Shown: positions 18,101 to 26,480, counted from the stretch's first letter. The stretch is 64,000 nucleotides of DNA from Lentisalinibacter orientalis (GCF_040706535.1 NZ_JAPDRJ010000001.1:1054001-1118000); one strand, 5' to 3'. Made by a program: numbers and translations. The notes: generated by a model from the letters alone, not told the origin.

Positions 18101-21100
18101 GGCTTCATCCTCGGCAATATGGGGCAGCCGAAGCGCCTCTCGGTCAACTCCACCTCGTTCTTCGTGATCGAACCGGACAGCGAGTACGGCGACGACTTCG
18201 TCCACGTCTTCAAGACGCTGCCGTTCTACGACGTGACCGATGCCAGCGCGAAGGTGAAATACGTCTCCCGTTTCGACTTCTACAACGACGTCGATCGCTT
18301 CACCTACGTCGTCGACGACGGCATCGACGAGAGCGCGCCTGCCCAAGTGACCGTCACCGTCGACCGGGCCTTCCGGCCGCCGGAGCGCCTTCGCTCCCGC
18401 TGCTACACCGACCAGACGCTGGGTGAGCCGGTCCGCTGTGAGCTCGATGAGGACGGCACGATCTTCATCCGCCTGAGCTCCTACGACCCCGACGGCTTCG
18501 TGAGCACCGGCGGTCTGGATACGCACACCTTCAGCGTGCAGACCGCACCGGACAGCGGGACGCTGACCGAGATCGCCTCCCAGGACAACTCCGTGGTATT
18601 GCGCTACACACCGGACCCCGACTACAGCGGCGACGACGGATTCACCTGGAACGTGAGCGACGGCGTGGCGAGCGCCGCCACGGACGCCGACGTGCGGCTG
18701 CAGATCCGACCGGTGCCGGATCCGGTGGCGATCGACCTGCCCGACGACCTGAAGGCGGCGCGCGGATTCCGCCGCACCGTCACGGCGGACTATTCCGATC
18801 CGGACGAGGATCCGGACGAGCAGCAGGAGATTCTCGCGATCGAATGGGGCGACGGCACGAGTGCCACCGGCCCCGACTGGGCGAACTCCGGCCGCCGCGA
18901 TCTGAACGACCGGGAGATCGACCCGCACCTGCCCGCCGCGCCGGGCATCGGCTACCTGATCGCCAGCCATACCTGGGAGAGCGTCGGGCCGAAGACGCTC
19001 AGTGTCACGATGTTCAACGACCCGGATCTCGGCCTCGACGACACCGTCGCCACCACCACCGTCGAGGTCATCGACGCCACCGTCGTGACGGCGGAACTCG
19101 GTGCACCGGTCGACGCGGTGGATCCGGACATCCCCTTCCCGCTGCCGATTGCCGTGACCAACCTGCGCCCCGACGGCTGGGAGGGGCTGGTCGCGGGTAA
19201 CGTGCGGGTGTCCCTCGGTATCCCGGACGGCCTCGACATCGTCTCCGTCGACCCGCGCTGCGCCGAGGGCGAACGGCTCGAGTGCGAGCTCGGTGATCTC
19301 GCCCGGGGCGAGGCCACGCGCATCGAGCTCGTGGGCTACGTCGGCCTCGAGGCCGCCCGCGAGGAGCAGTCCTACGCCATCGAGCTCGAGATCTTCGACG
19401 ACGGGCCGAAGATCCGCGACGAGAACGTGGCGGTCCTGGCCGTCTCGGTGGCCGACGCCGACGACGACGGCGTCATCGACGTGGACGACGCCTTCCCCGA
19501 CGACCCCGACTACGCCGACGACCGGGACGCCGACGGCCTGCCCGACGAGTGGGAGACGGACTACGGCTACGAACCGGATACGGCGGACGACGCCGCGGCC
19601 GACGAGGACGGCGACGGCATGACGCTCGCGGAGGAATACCGCGCCCGCGGCTTCCCGAAACTGGCCGAGCGCCCGGCCGCCGAGGCCGGCGCGCGGCTGA
19701 CCGCGCCCGAGACCGGCGCCGACGACCGCTTCGGCCAGGCCCTGGCCGGCGGCGACTTCAATGGCGACGGCTACGCCGATGTGCTGATCGGCGCGCTGAG
19801 ATACGACGGTGCCGGCGCCGCGTTCATCGCCTGGGGCTCGGAGAACGGCGTCACGTCCGGTCTCACCGAACTACCGGCCGGGGCAGGCGACACCGCCTAC
19901 GGCCGCGCCGTCGCCGCCGGCGACTGGAACGACAGCGGCTACCCGGACGTGGCCGTCGCCAGCGAGAACGGCATCGACATCCGCTACAACAACGGCGAGA
20001 TCTACGAGACGCCGGACCTGCGTCTCACAGGCCTCGAGACCGGCGCCGATCTGGGCACGTTCCTCGCGAGCGGCGACCTGGACGGCGACGGCATCGACGA
20101 CCTGGTGGCGCTGACCAACGTCGCCGGCGAGCGCGCCCGGGTGTACGTCTACCGCTCGACCACGGGCGGCCCGGACGGCGCGCCGCTGGTCCACGCGCTG
20201 GATGTCCTCTCGGCGTCCGCCGTCGCGGTGGCCGACATCGACGGCGACGACCTCGCCGATCTGCTCGTCGGCGGCGGCGAGAAGGTCACGGGCTATCTCG
20301 GCGCGGACAACGACTGGGCGGCGCCGGCGCTCGTGCCCGCGGCGTCCTTCGAGCTGCAGGCCCTGGAGTCGGCCAGCCGCTTCGGCTTCAGCATTGCCAG
20401 CGGCGCGGATATCGGCGGCGACGGCATCGACGACCTGGTCGTCGGCGCCTACGGCGGCCGCGGCCGCATCCACGTCTACGACAGCACCACGGCGTACTGG
20501 GTGGCCGACGTCGACGAGATCGTCAGCACCACGCCGCCGGTGCAGACCATCGCCGGCCGCGACGACGGCAGCGACCCCGGCGACACCCACGGCGACCAGT
20601 TCGGCGTGCGGGTGGCCCTGGGCCATCTCGACCGGGACGGCTACGCCGACGTGGTGGTCGGTGCCAACCGGGGCGGACTCGCCGACGCCGGCTACGTGCA
20701 GGTCTACCGCGGCGGGCCGGACGGCCTCACCGCCGACCCGGAGACCGGCGAGGGCGACATCGACTACGACATGCTGGGCTATTACGTCGCCATCCCGGGC
20801 GACGTGGACGGCGACGGCGTCGACGACATCGCCGGCGGCGCCCCGGACATCGCCACCGCCCAGAGCCCGAACCCCGACGGCGGCTACGTGCGCATCTACC
20901 GCCATGCCCTGACGGCCGTCGACCCGGGCGACGACCCGGACGGCGACGGCGTCGCCACCGGCGCGGACAACTGCCCGGATACGGCCAACACCGACCAGGC
21001 CGATCTCGACGGCGACGGCGTCGGCGACGCCTGCGACGACGACATCGACGGCGACGGCACCAGCAACGAGTTCGACAACTGCCCGCGCACGGCGGCCGAC

Positions 21101-23230
21101 GACCAGTCGGACCTGGACGGCGACGGCGTCGGCGACGCCTGTGACGACGACATCGACGGCGACGGCGTGGCCAACGCCGACGACGCCTTCCCCGAGGACG
21201 AGCGCTACAACGCCGACACCGACGGCGACGGCATGCCGGACGCCTGGGAGACGGACAACGGCCTGAACCCGGAGGATCCCGCGGACGCCGACACCGACGC
21301 CGACGGCGACGGGCGCAGCAATGCGGACGAGTTCCGCGCCGGCGGCGATCCCAACGTCGACGACGTGCCGCCGCAGCTTACGGCTCCCGCCGATATCGTC
21401 GTGGACGCCATCGGCCCGCACACGCCGGTGGACCTCGGCGAGCCGACGGCGAGCGATGCCCGCGACGGCACGCTTGCTGCCACGCCGGACCGGCAGGCAC
21501 CGTTCCCGCCGGGCCGCCACGTCGTGACCTGGCGGGTGACGGATGCGGCTGGCAACGAGGCCGCGGACACCCAGCAGGTGGACGTGCTGCCGCTGGTGAA
21601 CTTCGCCACCCGCGCCCTGCCGATGGGCGAGGGCACGGAGCGGGTGCTCACCGTGCGGCTGAACGGCCCGGCGCCGGAGTACCCGGTGGTGGTGCCCTAC
21701 ACCGTCGGCGGCACGGCCACCGAGGGCGAGGACTACGAATTCGACAGCGGCGAGTCCGAGATCCGGTTCGAGGGCGGCGGTCTCGCCGGCGATCAGACGC
21801 AGACCATCATCGCCCTGCGCACCTTCGCCGACGCGCTGCCCGAACTGGACGAGACGATCGTCGTCCGCCTCGGCGACCCGGGCAACGCGGTCGTCGGCGG
21901 CAGTGACGAGGCCGTCGTCACCATCTCGGAAGCCAACCTGGCGCCCACCCCGAGCATCGACATCGTGCAGGCCTCCGAGCAGCGCACGACGGTGACCGCC
22001 GACGGCGGCCCGGTGCGGGTCAGCGTGGAGGGCGGCGACCCGAACGACGACGCGGTCGGCTACGACTGGAGCGCCAGCGACGGCGCGCTGGTGCCCTCCG
22101 AGGGTTACGACGAACGGACCTTCACCTTCGACCCGGCCGGCGTGGCCGCGGGCACCTACCGGGTCGTCGTGACCGCCACCGACGACGGCCTGCCGGCCCG
22201 CTCCGCCACCGTGCACCGCTACCTGCGGGTGGTGCCTGCCGCACCGGCCCTGTCCCCGGACGCCGACCGGGACGGCGACGGCGTCGCCGACGCAGCCGAG
22301 GGCATCGCCGACCGCAACCGCAACGGCGTGCCCGCCTGGCTGGACCCGAGCGAGGACTGGCATCACCTGCTGGCCGAGACCGGCTCCCCGGCGATCCTGC
22401 AGGCGGAGGAAGGCAACGTTCTCTCGCTCGGCCGCACCGCACTCGCGAGCGGCAACGACGCCCGCGTGACCATGACCGACATCCGCAACCACGGCAGTGA
22501 CGGCGGGCCGGCGGTGAACGTGGACGACGAGCGCTATCACTATCCGCTCGGCCTCCACGACTTCGAGGTGCGCAGCGCCTACGGTCCCGCCGACACCGCG
22601 CGGGTGGTGATCCCCCTGCCCCAGCCGGTGCCCGCCGGGGCCGTCTGGCGCAAGTACGTGGCCAACCTCGGCTGGCAGGACTTCGTGGAAGACGCACGTA
22701 ACGCACTCGCCTCCGCAGCCGGCGAGCCGGGTATCTGTCCGGAACCGGGCAGCGCGCGCTACACCGCCGGGCTCACGGCCGGCCACCACTGCGTGCAGCT
22801 CACGCTGGAAGACGGCGGCCCCAACGACGCCGACGGCGAGCGCAACGGCACGATTGTCGATCCGGGCGGTATTGCGCTCGAGACCACGGGCCCGTCGGTG
22901 GATGCCGCCGGACTCGCCGTCGCCGACCGGGAGGTGGATGCCGGCGCCGACGACGTGCCGCTGCTGCGCTTCGAGCTCGCGAGCGCGACGGCCGACGTGG
23001 TGCTGAGGCGCCTGACGCTACGCGCTTCCGGCTCCGGCGACGACGCCGCCGACGTGCAGCGGGTCAGCCTGTGGCTGGACGCGGACGGCAACGGCGCGGT
23101 CGACGCCGGCGACACCCGCCTGGGCTCCGGCACCTACTCGACGGACGACGGCACCCTGAACCTGCAGCTCGGCTCGCCCTTCGAGCTGCCCCAGGGCACC
23201 ACCCGTTTCCTGATTACCTACGACTTCTGA
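15107..23230 (+). CDS. Giant multidomain exported protein (NHL, FG-GAP, TSP3, HYR, Calx-beta, choice-of-anchor U)
   Basis: A 2707-aa exported protein with an N-terminal signal peptide (core HLLASALLTVMAMQSAGGA). From N to C: a non-repetitive region, NHL-type propeller repeats (DIAVDSEGYVYVLEPRKN, DIKLDPNDRLYVADTLNFRV; about 840-985), cadherin-like/Ig modules, a DUF11-like segment, Asp-rich TSP3-like spacers, an FG-GAP integrin-type propeller with DxDGDGxxD loops (about 1530-1940), two TSP3 repeats (DLDGDGVGDACDDD), an HYR-like module, a Calx-beta module (VGGTATEGEDYEF), a PKD-like module and a choice-of-anchor U domain (DGGPNDADGERNG; about 2410-2590). It should bind much calcium and act as a cell-surface or matrix protein. 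No LPXTG or other sorting tail is visible; it ends RFLITYDF. Confidence 0.85.
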   Translation: MTSSANTICAPRHRLGSAHLLASALLTVMAMQSAGGAVLVRTPDDNGTLDAALGSLGGAHVASVPAGLAPPPFDQIAEVVGYGTDIGMKFLPPSLRLPADLELTPNAPASGSEFANECVYRFKMPLEGEANDDGIEESYASTYFIPYNPLDDVWADLGAPSVFHPSGDITVSVSNEHLAGGVIYPEFPEGLHRLSWQADMYMNPVLDIALPSVLIPISSYAESRVAKTAMAKLALKKGAAKFTGRVVTTLYELAIDAGLAAKDEDISATAWNERISEITALNRGTQWLKVWDTHLPYLRDTETGSAPIEEQLVELEATDFGGVRFGRVREKLQERFEPVDDCGKAFFTETDESDARLLPIDQESIVTWESRERVGGPYQTAEHSLAANQRWLGNGDNVVTTLTQRIRVVDTQAPILVPPPGFARYSETDIDLTAEPFPLGRPRVVDLADPAPVTDNDAGERLAAPTEEEGGRRYIVQWWATDASGNRTEPGPDDPDRYTQVVTLKWPGSNTPPEAKSASASTITSEAVEILLEGEDTDLIDGRVDPLDFRIASLPESGYFEAPLYPYFIEDFRITPVGERREGDEITRVSPLGDLAQGFVDTLAGERGTYLNQNVCLAGPGTPGADDLGNVIPVDFVYQPSHVYVSDDNVYYIRDKFFVCGETPINHLDVPGELPAIPRISVWDENGNFLAMRALYPTADPAYDDTGLGSNEWPRDEFTVDHNGRFWIIFEDIVTTFGQGLNFRSLDADLGDLRAHGRSSYSETDVIYGREVKGVVGESGWDLLYELHFNGVHVRPSTDDPDLSAEEQKIGILDVSGIATLEEDPDPPVDLTIPIIGGLDLTETSLRGTDIAVDSEGYVYVLEPRKNRIHKWAPTIRDALGEWQLGEYVGWMGSCAANKADPDTGVPYNGCDEASGTSRGYACTDDTCIQDLDADGNWATAGAGPGQFDGPRDIKLDPNDRLYVADTLNFRVQRFGPDGSFAGEAESTGTGVNQGDEPGFILGNMGQPKRLSVNSTSFFVIEPDSEYGDDFVHVFKTLPFYDVTDASAKVKYVSRFDFYNDVDRFTYVVDDGIDESAPAQVTVTVDRAFRPPERLRSRCYTDQTLGEPVRCELDEDGTIFIRLSSYDPDGFVSTGGLDTHTFSVQTAPDSGTLTEIASQDNSVVLRYTPDPDYSGDDGFTWNVSDGVASAATDADVRLQIRPVPDPVAIDLPDDLKAARGFRRTVTADYSDPDEDPDEQQEILAIEWGDGTSATGPDWANSGRRDLNDREIDPHLPAAPGIGYLIASHTWESVGPKTLSVTMFNDPDLGLDDTVATTTVEVIDATVVTAELGAPVDAVDPDIPFPLPIAVTNLRPDGWEGLVAGNVRVSLGIPDGLDIVSVDPRCAEGERLECELGDLARGEATRIELVGYVGLEAAREEQSYAIELEIFDDGPKIRDENVAVLAVSVADADDDGVIDVDDAFPDDPDYADDRDADGLPDEWETDYGYEPDTADDAAADEDGDGMTLAEEYRARGFPKLAERPAAEAGARLTAPETGADDRFGQALAGGDFNGDGYADVLIGALRYDGAGAAFIAWGSENGVTSGLTELPAGAGDTAYGRAVAAGDWNDSGYPDVAVASENGIDIRYNNGEIYETPDLRLTGLETGADLGTFLASGDLDGDGIDDLVALTNVAGERARVYVYRSTTGGPDGAPLVHALDVLSASAVAVADIDGDDLADLLVGGGEKVTGYLGADNDWAAPALVPAASFELQALESASRFGFSIASGADIGGDGIDDLVVGAYGGRGRIHVYDSTTAYWVADVDEIVSTTPPVQTIAGRDDGSDPGDTHGDQFGVRVALGHLDRDGYADVVVGANRGGLADAGYVQVYRGGPDGLTADPETGEGDIDYDMLGYYVAIPGDVDGDGVDDIAGGAPDIATAQSPNPDGGYVRIYRHALTAVDPGDDPDGDGVATGADNCPDTANTDQADLDGDGVGDACDDDIDGDGTSNEFDNCPRTAADDQSDLDGDGVGDACDDDIDGDGVANADDAFPEDERYNADTDGDGMPDAWETDNGLNPEDPADADTDADGDGRSNADEFRAGGDPNVDDVPPQLTAPADIVVDAIGPHTPVDLGEPTASDARDGTLAATPDRQAPFPPGRHVVTWRVTDAAGNEAADTQQVDVLPLVNFATRALPMGEGTERVLTVRLNGPAPEYPVVVPYTVGGTATEGEDYEFDSGESEIRFEGGGLAGDQTQTIIALRTFADALPELDETIVVRLGDPGNAVVGGSDEAVVTISEANLAPTPSIDIVQASEQRTTVTADGGPVRVSVEGGDPNDDAVGYDWSASDGALVPSEGYDERTFTFDPAGVAAGTYRVVVTATDDGLPARSATVHRYLRVVPAAPALSPDADRDGDGVADAAEGIADRNRNGVPAWLDPSEDWHHLLAETGSPAILQAEEGNVLSLGRTALASGNDARVTMTDIRNHGSDGGPAVNVDDERYHYPLGLHDFEVRSAYGPADTARVVIPLPQPVPAGAVWRKYVANLGWQDFVEDARNALASAAGEPGICPEPGSARYTAGLTAGHHCVQLTLEDGGPNDADGERNGTIVDPGGIALETTGPSVDAAGLAVADREVDAGADDVPLLRFELASATADVVLRRLTLRASGSGDDAADVQRVSLWLDADGNGAVDAGDTRLGSGTYSTDDGTLNLQLGSPFELPQGTTRFLITYDF

Positions 23231-23241
23231 AGGTGGCCGCT

Positions 23242-23505
23242 ATGAAACCGATGATCGACAGACTGCGACGCGGATGCCTGACTGCCGCGTGCCTCCTGAT
23301 GTTCGCCGCCTGCGGCGGCGGCGGAGGCGGCGGCGGCGACAACGGCGGCACCAACCCGCCGCCGCCACCGCCACCGCCGCCGCCACCGTCATCCGTGACC
23401 TTCACGGCGGAACTGATGGCCCTGGAACTGGAGGACACGGCCACGGGCCAGCCGCTGGACGCCGCCGGCCTCCCGGTCCAGGGCGCCACCGTCACCCGCA
23501 ACTAA
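23242..23505 (+). CDS. Small Gly/Pro-rich lipoprotein
   Basis: An 87-aa protein beginning MKPMIDRLRRG with a lipoprotein signal peptide (lipobox MFAAC). The Cys is followed by eight Gly, then DNGGTN, then eleven Pro, and a 37-residue C-terminal module (SSVTFTAELMALELEDTATGQPLDAAGLPVQG). The Gly and Pro runs are typical flexible tethers of outer-membrane lipoproteins. It starts 11 bases after the stop of the giant gene, so the two are probably co-transcribed; it could be its surface partner, which is an inference. Confidence 0.65.
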   Translation: MKPMIDRLRRGCLTAACLLMFAACGGGGGGGGDNGGTNPPPPPPPPPPPSSVTFTAELMALELEDTATGQPLDAAGLPVQGATVTRN

Positions 23506-23508
23506 CGG

Positions 23509-23599
23509 GTAGGAGGGCCTTCAGGCCCGACCAGGAAACGCGTCGGGGCTGAAGCCCCTCCTACATGCCCATTCCTGTCGGGGCTGAAGGCCCTCCTGC
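23509..23599. repeat. REP-like cluster, copy 11
   Basis: Head GTAGGAGGGCCTTCAGGCCCGA, tail TCGGGGCTGAAGCCCCTCCTAC and a hybrid tail TCGGGGCTGAAGGCCCTCCTGC. It starts three bases after the TAA of the small lipoprotein and is followed by the transporter gene. Confidence 0.85.
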
Positions 23600-23627
23600 C
23601 GCCCGACCCTGATAGGCTCGGCAGACG

Positions 23628-24506
23628 ATGAGAATCCCGCCCTCCCGCTCGCCGTCACCCGGCGCCCTGACGACCTTCGCGCTGACCGCCGTGGCGATGA
23701 TCGCCTTCGCGGCCAACTCCATCCTGTGCCGCATGGCGCTCGGTGCGGAGCTCATCGATGCCGCCAGCTTCGCCTCCGTCCGGGTCGCATCGGGCGTCGT
23801 AATGCTGTCGCTAATCGTCGCGCCGCGGTGGCGCAGGCAGGGGCGGGCGCCGGGCAGCTGGCGGGCCGCCGTGATGCTGTTCGGCTACATGGTGTGCTTC
23901 TCGTTCGCGTACCTGACGCTGGGTGCGGCGACCGGCGCGCTTATTCTGTTCGGTGCCGTGCAGGTGACCATGTTCGTCGCGGCGCTGCGCGCCGGGGAGC
24001 ATTTCCCGCCGGTCTCCTGGGCAGGGCTCGCGCTCGCGATCGGCGGTCTCGTCTGGCTGGTTTCCCCCGGCGTGACCGCGCCGGCGATGGACGGCGCGGT
24101 GCTGATGACGATAGCCGGCATCGCATGGGGCGTGTACTCGCTGCTCGGCCGCGGCAGCGGCGACCCGCTGCCCGCCACCGCCAACAACTTCCTCTACTGC
24201 CTGCCGCTGGTGCTCCTCGCGAGTATCGCGTTCGTCGGCCGCTGGCACGGCACGCCGGCGGGCTTCCTGCTGGCCGTCGCCTCCGGCGCGGTCGCATCGG
24301 GTCTCGGCTATCTGATCTGGTACGCGGCGCTCAAGGGCCTGACCGCAACCCAGGCGGCAACGGTGCAGCTCTCGGTGCCCGTGGTCGCCGCCATTGGAGG
24401 CGTGATGCTGCTCGCAGAAGCCGTCACGCCCCGGCTCGTGATTGCGTCGGCGGCGACCCTGGGCGGGGTCGCCATCGTGCTTCTGCAGCGCTCGAATGTC
24501 CGCTGA
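23628..24506 (+). CDS. DMT-superfamily (EamA) transporter
   Basis: A 292-aa membrane protein with about ten helices arranged as two EamA halves. Recognisable features are the first-helix ending FAANSILCRMAL, the family's GALILFGAVQVTMFVAAL in helix 4, GVYSLLGRG at the middle loop, and the second-half ALKGLTATQAATVQLSVPVVAAIGGVMLLAE. These place it among drug/metabolite exporters; the substrate cannot be told from sequence. It is a single gene with no regulator next to it. The end lies just before a remnant toxin gene. Confidence 0.88.
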   Translation: MRIPPSRSPSPGALTTFALTAVAMIAFAANSILCRMALGAELIDAASFASVRVASGVVMLSLIVAPRWRRQGRAPGSWRAAVMLFGYMVCFSFAYLTLGAATGALILFGAVQVTMFVAALRAGEHFPPVSWAGLALAIGGLVWLVSPGVTAPAMDGAVLMTIAGIAWGVYSLLGRGSGDPLPATANNFLYCLPLVLLASIAFVGRWHGTPAGFLLAVASGAVASGLGYLIWYAALKGLTATQAATVQLSVPVVAAIGGVMLLAEAVTPRLVIASAATLGGVAIVLLQRSNVR

Positions 24507-24630
24507 TCAACGAGAATCGGCGATTGCCCGATCAGTCGTTCTTCCGTGGGATGCTGCAACAGAGACTCGGGTCAGCGCTAGCCGGCCGTCAGTCACAAAG
24601 AGCGATGACAATAGGCACACATTGACTAAC

Positions 24631-24801
24631 GTGGGTGTCCTCGATCATCCGAATCAGGACCGATACGCAGGACAGCGGGTGTTCGTGATTGCGATCGACG
24701 ATTACGCGTATCTGGTGCCCTTCGTCGAGGATGACGACGAGGTGTTCCTGAAGACGATCATCCCGAGCCGCAAGGCAACCAGAAAGTACCTGGACGATTA
24801 G
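24631..24801 (+). pseudogene. C-terminal remnant of a BrnT-like RNase toxin
   Basis: The reading frame encodes VLDHPNQDRYAGQRVFV and ends LVPFVEDDDEVFLKTIIPSRKATRKYLDD. This is the conserved C-terminal two thirds of a toxin family that normally starts with a DWxxEKN-type N-terminus and a basic helix. Upstream of the LDHPN block I find no N-terminal sequence in any frame; the frame continues with unrelated residues and no SD. I therefore call it a 5'-truncated pseudogene. Its antitoxin follows with zero spacing and is intact. Confidence 0.65.
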
Positions 24802-25077
24802 ATGTCACGACTGACGAAAGAAGAGAAGGAAATCCTCGACGCGTACGAATCCGGCGAGCTTCGGCCCGTGCGCGGCGGCCGGAAGGCGGCTGCACGGTAT
24901 CGGCAGTACGCGCAGGAGACATTGCGGAAGGACCGCCGGGTCAACATCCGCCTGAGCAGCCGCGACGTGGAGGCGATCCAGAAGCGCGCGATAGAGGAGG
25001 GGATTCCCTACCAGACCCTCATGGCCAGCATCCTGCACAAGTATGCGGAGGGCAGGCTGGTCGAAAGGGAGAATTGA
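24802..25077 (+). CDS. Ribbon-helix-helix antitoxin (partner of the truncated toxin)
   Basis: A 91-aa protein with an N-terminal LTKEEKEILDAYESGELRPVR block and a C-terminal CopG-like ribbon-helix-helix: RRVNIRLSSRDVEAIQKRAIEEGIPYQTLMASILHKYAEG. This fits the antitoxin that normally accompanies the toxin fragment directly upstream. The ATG follows the toxin TAG immediately. With its toxin truncated, it may survive as a stand-alone DNA-binding protein, as an anti-addiction factor against related toxins, or merely as a remnant. Confidence 0.8.
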   Translation: MSRLTKEEKEILDAYESGELRPVRGGRKAAARYRQYAQETLRKDRRVNIRLSSRDVEAIQKRAIEEGIPYQTLMASILHKYAEGRLVEREN

Positions 25078-25294
25078 AGCGCCCGACGTTTCAGCGGAAG
25101 CGTCAGTATGGCCGCATCTGCTCCCTGCGAAAGCGGATTGCTTCGACCGGATCCGGCGCTTCGATGACAAAGTGCCGGTCCTCCCACGCCCCGACCAGCC
25201 GAATCCGCTGCCATTGGCAGGGTATAGAGGCCGCCGCCTGGCCGGCGGCACGCTACGCTGGTCCTGTCCGGCTGAAGCAATTTGTGTAAAATAA

Positions 25295-25310
25295 TGTGTA
25301 GAGGTACACA
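25295..25310. promoter_or_regulatory. Palindromic operator overlapping the vapB SD
   Basis: A perfect palindrome TGTGTA-gagg-TACACA sits 3 bases before the vapB ATG, and the GAGG spacer is the likely SD. A wider TTTGTGTA/TACACACAAA symmetry extends it. VapB-VapC complexes commonly repress their own promoter at such sites, so binding would block both promoter and ribosome access. Confidence 0.6.
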
Positions 25311-25313
25311 CAA

Positions 25314-25514
25314 ATGGCTACGAATCTTGCTATCGACCCGGACCTGATCGAGCGCGCGCTGGAGCTCAGCGGCGAGCGCACCAAGAAGGCTGCGGTTACG
25401 AAAGCACTGGAGGAATTCATCGCCCGCCGCGAACAGAGCGAAGTTGCCGAGCTGTTCGGGTCGCTGGAGTGGGATGAAGACTACGACTACAAGGCGGAGC
25501 GCTCGCGGCATTGA
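25314..25514 (+). CDS. vapB: VapB-type antitoxin
   Basis: A 66-aa protein with a short ribbon-helix-helix DNA-binding N-terminus (MATNLAIDPDLIERALELSGERTKKAAVTKALEEFIARRE) and an acidic C-terminal tail (FGSLEWDEDYDYKAERSRH) of the kind that wraps around a PIN toxin and blocks its active site. Its stop overlaps the toxin start by four bases (TTGA), the usual TA coupling. It is probably autoregulated through the palindrome over its SD. Confidence 0.88.
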   Translation: MATNLAIDPDLIERALELSGERTKKAAVTKALEEFIARREQSEVAELFGSLEWDEDYDYKAERSRH

Positions 25515-25915
25515 CCTTTTTCGTCGATACCAGCGTCTGGTCACTGGCGTTGCGCCGCGACCGGCCGCCGGACGTCCCGGAGATCCGGCGGCTCCGGGAT
25601 GCGCTGGACGAGGGCAGCGTGGTCTGCACCGGCCTCGTCCTGCAGGAGCTGCTGCAGGGTTTCCGCAAACCGAAGGCCCACCGGCAGATAGTCGATCGCT
25701 TCTCGGCCCTGCCGCTGGTCGTGCCGGACCGGGCCGATCACATCAACGCTGCGGAATTGCGGAATCGCTGCCGCCGCAGGGGCATCCAGGCCGGAACCAT
25801 CGATGCGCTGCTGGCGCAACTGTGCATCCGACACAAACTGACGATGCTGACGACCGATCGTGATTTCGTATCCATCGCAGCCGTCATGCCCCTGACGGTC
25901 TGGCAACCGACGTAG
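25511..25915 (+). CDS. vapC: VapC-type PIN-domain ribonuclease toxin
   Basis: A 134-aa PIN domain protein with the conserved acidic residues: FVDTSVW (first Asp), TGLVLQELLQG (Glu), GIQAGTIDALLAQ (Asp) and TTDRDF (Asp). VapC enzymes cut tRNA or rRNA when released from VapB. It begins with TTG, overlapping the vapB TGA; this low-efficiency start fits the lower toxin dose required. The TAG stop is the first TAG of a REP head unit. Confidence 0.88.
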   Translation: MTFFVDTSVWSLALRRDRPPDVPEIRRLRDALDEGSVVCTGLVLQELLQGFRKPKAHRQIVDRFSALPLVVPDRADHINAAELRNRCRRRGIQAGTIDALLAQLCIRHKLTMLTTDRDFVSIAAVMPLTVWQPT

Positions 25916-25934
25916 GAGCGCCTTCAGGCGCGAC
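25912..25934. repeat. REP-like single unit, copy 12
   Basis: A lone head unit with a GCGCC/GGCGC stem (GTAGGAGCGCCTTCAGGCGCGA). It supplies the vapC stop codon and has no tail partner. Confidence 0.75.
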
Positions 25935-26014
25935 TCCCGGCGCGACCTCGAATCCGGCCTTTACCCCGACCCGTTCCCCGCCGTCCGCTAACGGCTTAGG
26001 AGACCGAATAACGG

Positions 26015-26281
26015 CTATCGCGGTCCGGCCCGTTCCGGAAACCGTTCCGGGTGCTCGATGATCTCCGCCGTCAGATCCACGTCGATATCCGGCCAGTGAA
26101 AATGGCCGGGCGCGGGCTCCTCGACGTTCAGCACGGCCTCTCTCGGCTGCTCGCGGAACCAGGGGAACTCATCGTAAGGCATGAAGAGCTCCTTGCCATG
26201 AGCAAGCAGCCAGACGCCGTGCCTGGTGATCTGCGTTACTTCAACGGCGGAAGTGGTATTTCCAGGCGCTGACGAGTTCAT
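26015..26281 (-). CDS. DUF2442 protein (toxin-antitoxin-like partner)
   Basis: An 88-aa protein with the DUF2442 pattern: WLLAHGKELFMPYDEFPWFREQPREAVLNVEEP...HFHWPDIDVDLTAEIIEHPERFP. These small proteins are often encoded next to DUF4160 proteins and are suspected antitoxin-like partners, but no activity has been shown that I know of. The gene overlaps the end of the DUF4160 gene by 41 bases and uses an ATG within it; a GTG a little downstream (VEVTQI) is an alternative start. Confidence 0.75.
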   Translation of the reverse strand: MNSSAPGNTTSAVEVTQITRHGVWLLAHGKELFMPYDEFPWFREQPREAVLNVEEPAPGHFHWPDIDVDLTAEIIEHPERFPERAGPR

Positions 26282-26480
26282 CGTAATGGGCCTCGATCCG
26301 AGATTCGATGTCCTTTAGCTGGCTACGAGTGTAGCCGTAATTCCTGGCTAGCTGAATCTCTGGTTCCAGCCAGAATTTTGCTTCACCACTACCCGAAATC
26401 ACGTGCACATGCATACGCGCCTCCTCTCGCGAGAAGAAAAAGAAACGATAGCCTTGCTCCCTGAAGACGGTCGGACTCAT
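26241..26480 (-). CDS. DUF4160 protein
   Basis: A 79-aa protein of the DUF4160 family: MSPTVFREQGYRFFFFSREEARMHVHV-x-SGSGEAKFWLEPEIQLARNYGY, with the conserved F-S-x-E-E-x-R-x-H-x-H-V motif. It is paired and overlapping with the DUF2442 gene, as is common for this couple. Function is not established; a toxin role is only suspected. The first ATG upstream (MRGHGRE) is longer, but the MSPTVF start is the family norm. Confidence 0.78.
   Translation of the reverse strand: MSPTVFREQGYRFFFFSREEARMHVHVISGSGEAKFWLEPEIQLARNYGYTRSQLKDIESRIEAHYDELVSAWKYHFRR

Noticed and set aside
16679..22789. Two very long minus-strand frames (763 and 972 aa) opposite the giant gene
   Set aside because: These are codon-structure shadows: Val/Ala/Gly/His-rich with no motif, while the plus strand has signal peptide, FG-GAP, TSP3 and choice-of-anchor U.
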